Assembly: GCA_964650315.1 (NCBI GenBank)
Contig: CAZYQE010000002.1
Location: 1-64,000, forward strand
Direction of reading: 5' to 3'
Origin: CAJMSU01 sp964650315
GTDB lineage: Bacteria; Bacillota_I; Bacilli_A; RF39; UBA660
DNA: 64,000 nt
Made by a program: the position numbers and the translations under genes. Shown piece after piece: positions 61,117 to 64,000 of this stretch. Numbering within the stretch: the first letter of the stretch is position 1; every line of letters begins with the position of its first letter. The notes under the pieces were generated by a model that was given only the letters and a program-made list of their open reading frames with translations, had not been told where the DNA came from and searched no databases.

Positions 61117-61193
61117 GGACCCTTAGCTCAGTTGGTTAGAGCATCCGGCTCATAACCGGACGGTCATTGGTTCGAGTCCAATAGGGTCCACCA
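61117..61193 (+). tRNA. tRNA with CAT anticodon (Ile2-type or elongator Met)
   Basis: 77 nt with encoded CCA. Acceptor GGACCCT / AGGGTCC, D-arm TTAGCTCAGTTGGTTAGAGC, anticodon CAT at 61151-61153 in loop CTCATAA, T-arm GGTTCGAGTCC. G1-C72 pairing and absence of GGG/CCC in the anticodon stem exclude initiator tRNA. GGACC...TTAGCTCAGTTGG resembles Bacillus tRNA-Ile2, which becomes Ile-specific after lysidine formation at C34 by TilS. Elongator Met cannot be excluded by eye. Confidence 0.95.
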
Positions 61194-61202
61194 TTTTTAT
61201 AT

Positions 61203-61286
61203 GCGAGTATGGCGGAATTGGCAGACGCGCTAGACTTAGGATCTAGTGTCTTAGACGTGCAGGTTCAACTCCTGTTACTCGCACCA
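61203..61286 (+). tRNA. tRNA-Leu (TAG)
   Basis: 84 nt with encoded CCA, 9 bases after the previous tRNA. Acceptor GCGAGTA / TACTCGC, anticodon stem CTAGA / TCTAG, loop CTTAGGA with anticodon TAG at 61237-61239, long variable arm (class II), T-arm GGTTCAACTCC. Reads CUA codons. Confidence 0.96.
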
Positions 61287-61296
61287 ATTAAAAATA

Positions 61297-61327
61297 AACT
61301 CAAGTATTACTTGAGTTATTTTTTTTA
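61297..61327 (+). terminator. Terminator of the tRNA pair
   Basis: 9-bp stem AACTCAAGT / ACTTGAGTT (61297-61305 and 61309-61317), 3-base loop, eight T. Confidence 0.9.
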
Positions 61328-61363
61328 TTTTGATATAATAATAATCAAATTTAGAGGTGAATT

Positions 61364-61792
61364 ATGAAAAAGAAAGATATTTATATTGGTACTATACTAA
61401 AAAATGAAAATAAAGAAGTAAAAACATTCCAAGAATATAATCAATTATTAGATATTGGTAATGGATACTATATAAATTTAGATTGGATAAAATCTTTAAA
61501 AGATAAAATTAAATTATATAAAGGATTAGTAACTAATAAATATAGTGATGAATTAGTTATCTATAATATGCCTCCAGAATATGGTATATTTGTAGATCAA
61601 GAATCATTAGTACCTTATTATAAAGAAGACAAAGATAAAAATATTGGAGTTAATACGGCTCAAAAAGATAAATTAATGGATGTTCGTATTCCAGGTGGTG
61701 TAGAAGTTAATGTCAGTGAAGGAACAACAAGCTATTATCATAGAGAAGGAAATCCAAACAAACATAAAACAATTAAAGTAAAGACAAGATAA
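61364..61792 (+). CDS. Hypothetical protein
   Basis: 142 residues, soluble, no family recognised: MKKKDIYIGTILKNENKEVKTFQEYNQLLDIGNGYYINLDWIKS, then LVIYNMPPEYGIFVDQESL and a basic tail TSYYHREGNPNKHKTIKVKTR. TATAAT at 61334-61339 (TGA before it) and AGAGGTGA place the start. It lies between the tRNAs and a lipoprotein gene, with its own terminator. Confidence 0.7.
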   Translation: MKKKDIYIGTILKNENKEVKTFQEYNQLLDIGNGYYINLDWIKSLKDKIKLYKGLVTNKYSDELVIYNMPPEYGIFVDQESLVPYYKEDKDKNIGVNTAQKDKLMDVRIPGGVEVNVSEGTTSYYHREGNPNKHKTIKVKTR

Positions 61793-61816
61793 TCAATCCA
61801 TACGATTGATTTTTTG
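61791..61816 (+). terminator. Terminator upstream of the lipoprotein gene
   Basis: 8-bp stem AATCAATC / GATTGATT (61791-61798 and 61804-61811), T run to 61815; it overlaps the end of the hypothetical gene. Confidence 0.85.
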
Positions 61817-61869
61817 CTTTACATATGAGAAAATAAATTCAATAAAAAGTGTCGTTGGGAGGTGAAAGT

Positions 61870-62319
61870 ATTAAAAAAGTATTACTTATATTAATGGTAT
61901 TTTGTTGTGGTATATTACTAATAGGTTGTGCTAAAGAAAAAACTAAAGATAATAAAAAGACAGAACAAAAAGATAAAATAATAAATAAAGTAGTAGTTGA
62001 AGGTGACAAAATAACAATTGATGGAGCTATTTTAAAGGATATGGATATAATCAATCTTAATAATGTCTTTAACTTATCAGTAGTTTTTGATAATAGTAAT
62101 AATGATTTGGTTAAACTAGATATGGGTAAATTTATAGTTAAAAAAGATAATAAAAAAATGACTGTATTTACTTCAGATATTGCAAAGATCAAAGCAAATG
62201 AATCATATACACAACTAGGATATCCATTAAAAGATACTGATGAGTTGAAAACTGGAGACGAAGTTGACATATATTATGGTAAAACAAAATTAGGAACTAC
62301 AACAGTAATTGAAAGATAA
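61870..62319 (+). CDS. Lipoprotein with probable ATT start codon
   Basis: 149 residues. From ATT 61870 the protein starts IKKVLLILMVFCCGILLIGC, a textbook lipoprotein signal with lipobox LIGC. The Shine-Dalgarno GGGAGGTG (61857-61864) is correctly spaced from ATT 61870. The in-frame GTG at 61849 and TTG at 61855 are on its wrong side, and no ATG exists before the lipobox. Mature part: charged linker KEKTKDNKKTEQKDK and a beta-rich domain (VVVEGDKITIDGAILKDM, GDEVDIYYGKTKLGTTTV) with no known family. It likely works with the bactofilin-like gene 15 bases downstream. Confidence 0.8.
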   Translation: MKKVLLILMVFCCGILLIGCAKEKTKDNKKTEQKDKIINKVVVEGDKITIDGAILKDMDIINLNNVFNLSVVFDNSNNDLVKLDMGKFIVKKDNKKMTVFTSDIAKIKANESYTQLGYPLKDTDELKTGDEVDIYYGKTKLGTTTVIER

Positions 62320-62334
62320 AAGAAGGAGTAGATT

Positions 62335-63423
62335 ATGAAAAATAAAAAATATTTATTAAGTATATTATTTATAGCAGTTGCATTTATATTTGTAGCAATC
62401 AACGCAAGTGCTAAAGGACTTACTACAGCAGGAGATGTAGTAACACAAAAAGGTAAATTTGATTCAGTTAAATTACTTTTTGGTAAAGATGTTACTAATA
62501 AAGCAGATGTAAATGGTATTTCATTTGTTGCTGGTGACAAAGTAACACTAGAAGGTAAAGCACCATATGGATTCTATGGTGGTAACACAGTTGATGTAAA
62601 TGAAAAAATTACTACTGATGCTTTTATAGCGGGTAGATATATTACATTAACAAATAATGCTTTCATAGGAAGAGATGCATTCCTAGCTGCTAGTACAATA
62701 AAAGTTAAATCTATAATTGGAAGAGACTTAAGAGCAGGAGCAGAAACAATAGATTTAAGTGGAGCAACAATTAAAGGTGATGCTTATATCGATGCAGAAA
62801 ACATAATATTAGATGATAATACTAGAGTATTAGGTAAATTAACTTATTCTAAAGGTACTAAAGTAACTGGATTAAGTAAGAATAATATTAAAAATATAGT
62901 AATTACAAAAGAAAAAGTAAAGCAAGAAAAGAAAGATACTGCTACTATTATATTAGAAAAAATTGTTGATACAATATTTGCAATTATAACTGCATTTATT
63001 ACTATGGTAGCAATATTATGGTTATTACCTAAATTAGATAAGAAATTAACAAAAGAAGAAATTAAAGCTTCTATTATAGCTAAAAAATCTTTGATTGGTT
63101 TAGGAGTATTCTTCATAGTACCAATAGTTGCATTATTTGCGGTATTTACTGGATTATTTACACCAATTTCACTAATGACAGTTGCCGTATATGCAATAGC
63201 TCTATACATCGCAAGTTTATTTGTATACTATATAGTTGGTAATGCAATTGACAAAAAATGGATGAAGAAGAAAAATAAATATTTATCATTATTAGTTGGT
63301 ATTACAGTAGTAAAAATTGTAAGCTTAATTCCAGTACTAGGAGGATTAATCGGTTTGGTAGTATTCCTATATGGATTAGGATTAGTATTTAACTATATTA
63401 ATTCAATTAGAAAGAATGCATAA
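62335..63423 (+). CDS. Secreted bactofilin-like membrane protein
   Basis: 362 residues. Signal peptide (5-27, ending INASAKG), then a polymer-forming, bactofilin-like right-handed beta-helix (about 45-185: regularly spaced IAGRYITLTNNAFIGRDAFLAASTIKVKSIIGRDLRAGAETIDLSGATIKGDAYIDAENIIL). A Lys-rich linker leads to a C-terminal membrane domain of about five helices (205-360). Bactofilins usually polymerise in the cytoplasm; here the beta-helix would face outward. AAGGAG before ATG; follows the lipoprotein gene, probably one operon. Confidence 0.8.
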   Translation: MKNKKYLLSILFIAVAFIFVAINASAKGLTTAGDVVTQKGKFDSVKLLFGKDVTNKADVNGISFVAGDKVTLEGKAPYGFYGGNTVDVNEKITTDAFIAGRYITLTNNAFIGRDAFLAASTIKVKSIIGRDLRAGAETIDLSGATIKGDAYIDAENIILDDNTRVLGKLTYSKGTKVTGLSKNNIKNIVITKEKVKQEKKDTATIILEKIVDTIFAIITAFITMVAILWLLPKLDKKLTKEEIKASIIAKKSLIGLGVFFIVPIVALFAVFTGLFTPISLMTVAVYAIALYIASLFVYYIVGNAIDKKWMKKKNKYLSLLVGITVVKIVSLIPVLGGLIGLVVFLYGLGLVFNYINSIRKNA

Positions 63424-63441
63424 ATTTTAGATGTGATGTAT

Positions 63442-63471
63442 AAAACTCAAACTATATGTTTGAGTTTTCTT
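63442..63471 (+). terminator. Terminator of the lipoprotein-bactofilin operon
   Basis: 11-bp stem AAAACTCAAAC / GTTTGAGTTTT (63442-63452 and 63458-63468), 5-base loop. Confidence 0.85.
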
Positions 63472-63518
63472 ATGTATATATAATAAGTAAATATCCATAC
63501 TATAATTAGGAGGATATT

Positions 63519-63959
63519 ATGAATAAAGAAAATATAAGTGCATTAGATGAAGTAAATAAAGGTGCATGTATGGGTATGGATGCAGTTGATTTTTTATTAG
63601 ATAAAGTAAAAGATAAAAATTTAAAACAATTACTAAAAGATAGCTACAATCAATATGAAGAAGTATCAGAAGAAGCAAATAAATTATATAAAAATTATAA
63701 ATCTGATAAGGATGAGGAAGCAAAGGACTCTAATATAATGACTAAAGCTATGACATGGTCAGGAGTAGAAATGAAGACATTTACTGATAAGAGTAATTCT
63801 AAAATTGCAGAAATTATGCTTCAAGGAGTAAATATGGGAGTTATAGAAGGTAGAAAACTACTTAATAATAAAAAAATAGATAAAGAAGTAAATAGTTTAA
63901 TATCAAAGTTTGTTAATATGCAAGAAAAACTAGTAGAGGATTTAAAGAAATTTCTTTAA
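63519..63959 (+). CDS. Conserved helical-bundle protein (ferritin-like fold suspected)
   Basis: 146 residues, four long amphipathic helices: ALDEVNKGACMGMDAVDFLLDKV, LKQLLKDSYNQYEEVSEEANKLYKN, TKAMTWSGVEMKTFTDKSNSKIAEIMLQGVNMGVIEGRKLL, EVNSLISKFVNMQEKLVEDL. The pattern (KGxxMGMDA, W-x-G-x-EM, GxxMGxxEGR) recurs in uncharacterised Firmicutes proteins; a DUF2383-like bundle is possible. No clear metal-ligand set is visible. AGGAGG before ATG. Confidence 0.75.
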   Translation: MNKENISALDEVNKGACMGMDAVDFLLDKVKDKNLKQLLKDSYNQYEEVSEEANKLYKNYKSDKDEEAKDSNIMTKAMTWSGVEMKTFTDKSNSKIAEIMLQGVNMGVIEGRKLLNNKKIDKEVNSLISKFVNMQEKLVEDLKKFL

Positions 63960-63970
63960 GTTCTTTTTTA

Positions 63971-64000
63971 TGATATAATTTATATAGAGGTGGGTTCATG
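63971..64000 (+). promoter_or_regulatory. Promoter and start codon of a gene leaving the window
   Basis: TGA-TATAAT (-10 at 63974-63979), AGAGGTGGG and ATG at 63998-64000; only the start codon is inside the window. An AT-rich palindrome (TTAAAGAAATTTCTTTAA, 63943-63960) plus T run just upstream may end the previous gene. Confidence 0.65.

Noticed and set aside
61117..61193. Initiator tRNA-fMet
   Set aside because: Positions 1 and 72 form a G-C pair and the anticodon stem lacks the three G-C pairs of initiators.
61839..62270. Long open frame on the minus strand opposite the lipoprotein gene
   Set aside because: It mirrors the codon pattern of the plus-strand gene, has no ribosome-binding site and gives a low-complexity Ser/Leu/Ile protein. 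Similar antisense frames (e.g. 49652-50104, 17178-17558, 62844-63209) were dropped for the same reason.

Overview
The window is a gene-dense, very AT-rich stretch (about three quarters A+T by eye) from a low-GC Gram-positive bacterium of the Bacilli. Gene content and order are Bacillus-like: lexA beside a divergent small membrane gene, yqeG-yqeH, dnaG-sigA-trmK, ylbD-ylbE-ylbF-rsmD, hrcA-grpE-dnaK-dnaJ, and 6S RNA beside tcdA. Extreme AT bias, short proteins and SipW-type surface proteins point to a small-genome gut Bacilli lineage, such as the RF39/Erysipelotrichia-like groups; that placement is inference. TGA is a real stop codon (murG, rsmD) and Trp is TGG, so the standard bacterial code applies. 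A cell wall is made (murG, murB, murE, PBP2, ftsA/ftsZ), so this is not a wall-less mollicute.

Layout. 0-4 kb: 3' part of glyS, a surface protein, an alpha/beta hydrolase, 6S RNA, tcdA, and lexA divergent from an SOS-type microprotein. 4-9.5 kb: polA-mutM, then tmcAL-gmk on the minus strand. 9.6-17.7 kb: a division/wall cluster murG-murB-divIB, two envelope-polysaccharide-type genes, ftsA-ftsZ. 17.7-25.5 kb: a degenerate arginase-like protein, murE plus a flippase, a SigK-type sigma factor, a membrane NodB deacetylase, yqeG-yqeH. 25.6-33.4 kb: dnaG-sigA-trmK, membrane proteins, a GH-like exported protein, two prepilins, nfo. 33.4-40.8 kb: T-box leader, hisS-aspS, a membrane gene split by an in-frame stop, mtaB-recD2.

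40.9-44.6 kb is a five-gene SipW/TasA-like surface-fibre locus with an unusual polytopic signal peptidase. 44.7-51.7 kb: parE-parC, ylbD-E-F-rsmD and a pseudopilin with a discoidin-like C-terminus. 51.7-56.4 kb: CIRCE-controlled hrcA-grpE-dnaK-dnaJ. 56.4-64 kb: an acidic hypothetical, thyA, a DUF2624-like gene, PBP2, a hypothetical gene with an elaborate promoter/leader, two tRNAs, a lipoprotein that seems to start at ATT, a secreted bactofilin-like membrane protein and a helical-bundle protein.

Recurrent expression signals are an extended -10 (TATGATATAAT) and a Shine-Dalgarno of the form AGGTGAT about 4-7 nt before ATG, which pairs with the extreme 3' end of 16S rRNA. Several promoters imply 5' UTRs of only about 10 nt, and one gene (ylbF) looks leaderless. 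The AGGTGAT form often contains an in-frame GTG or TTG that mimics an earlier start, so I moved several starts downstream. Most convergent gene pairs share a symmetrical intrinsic terminator.
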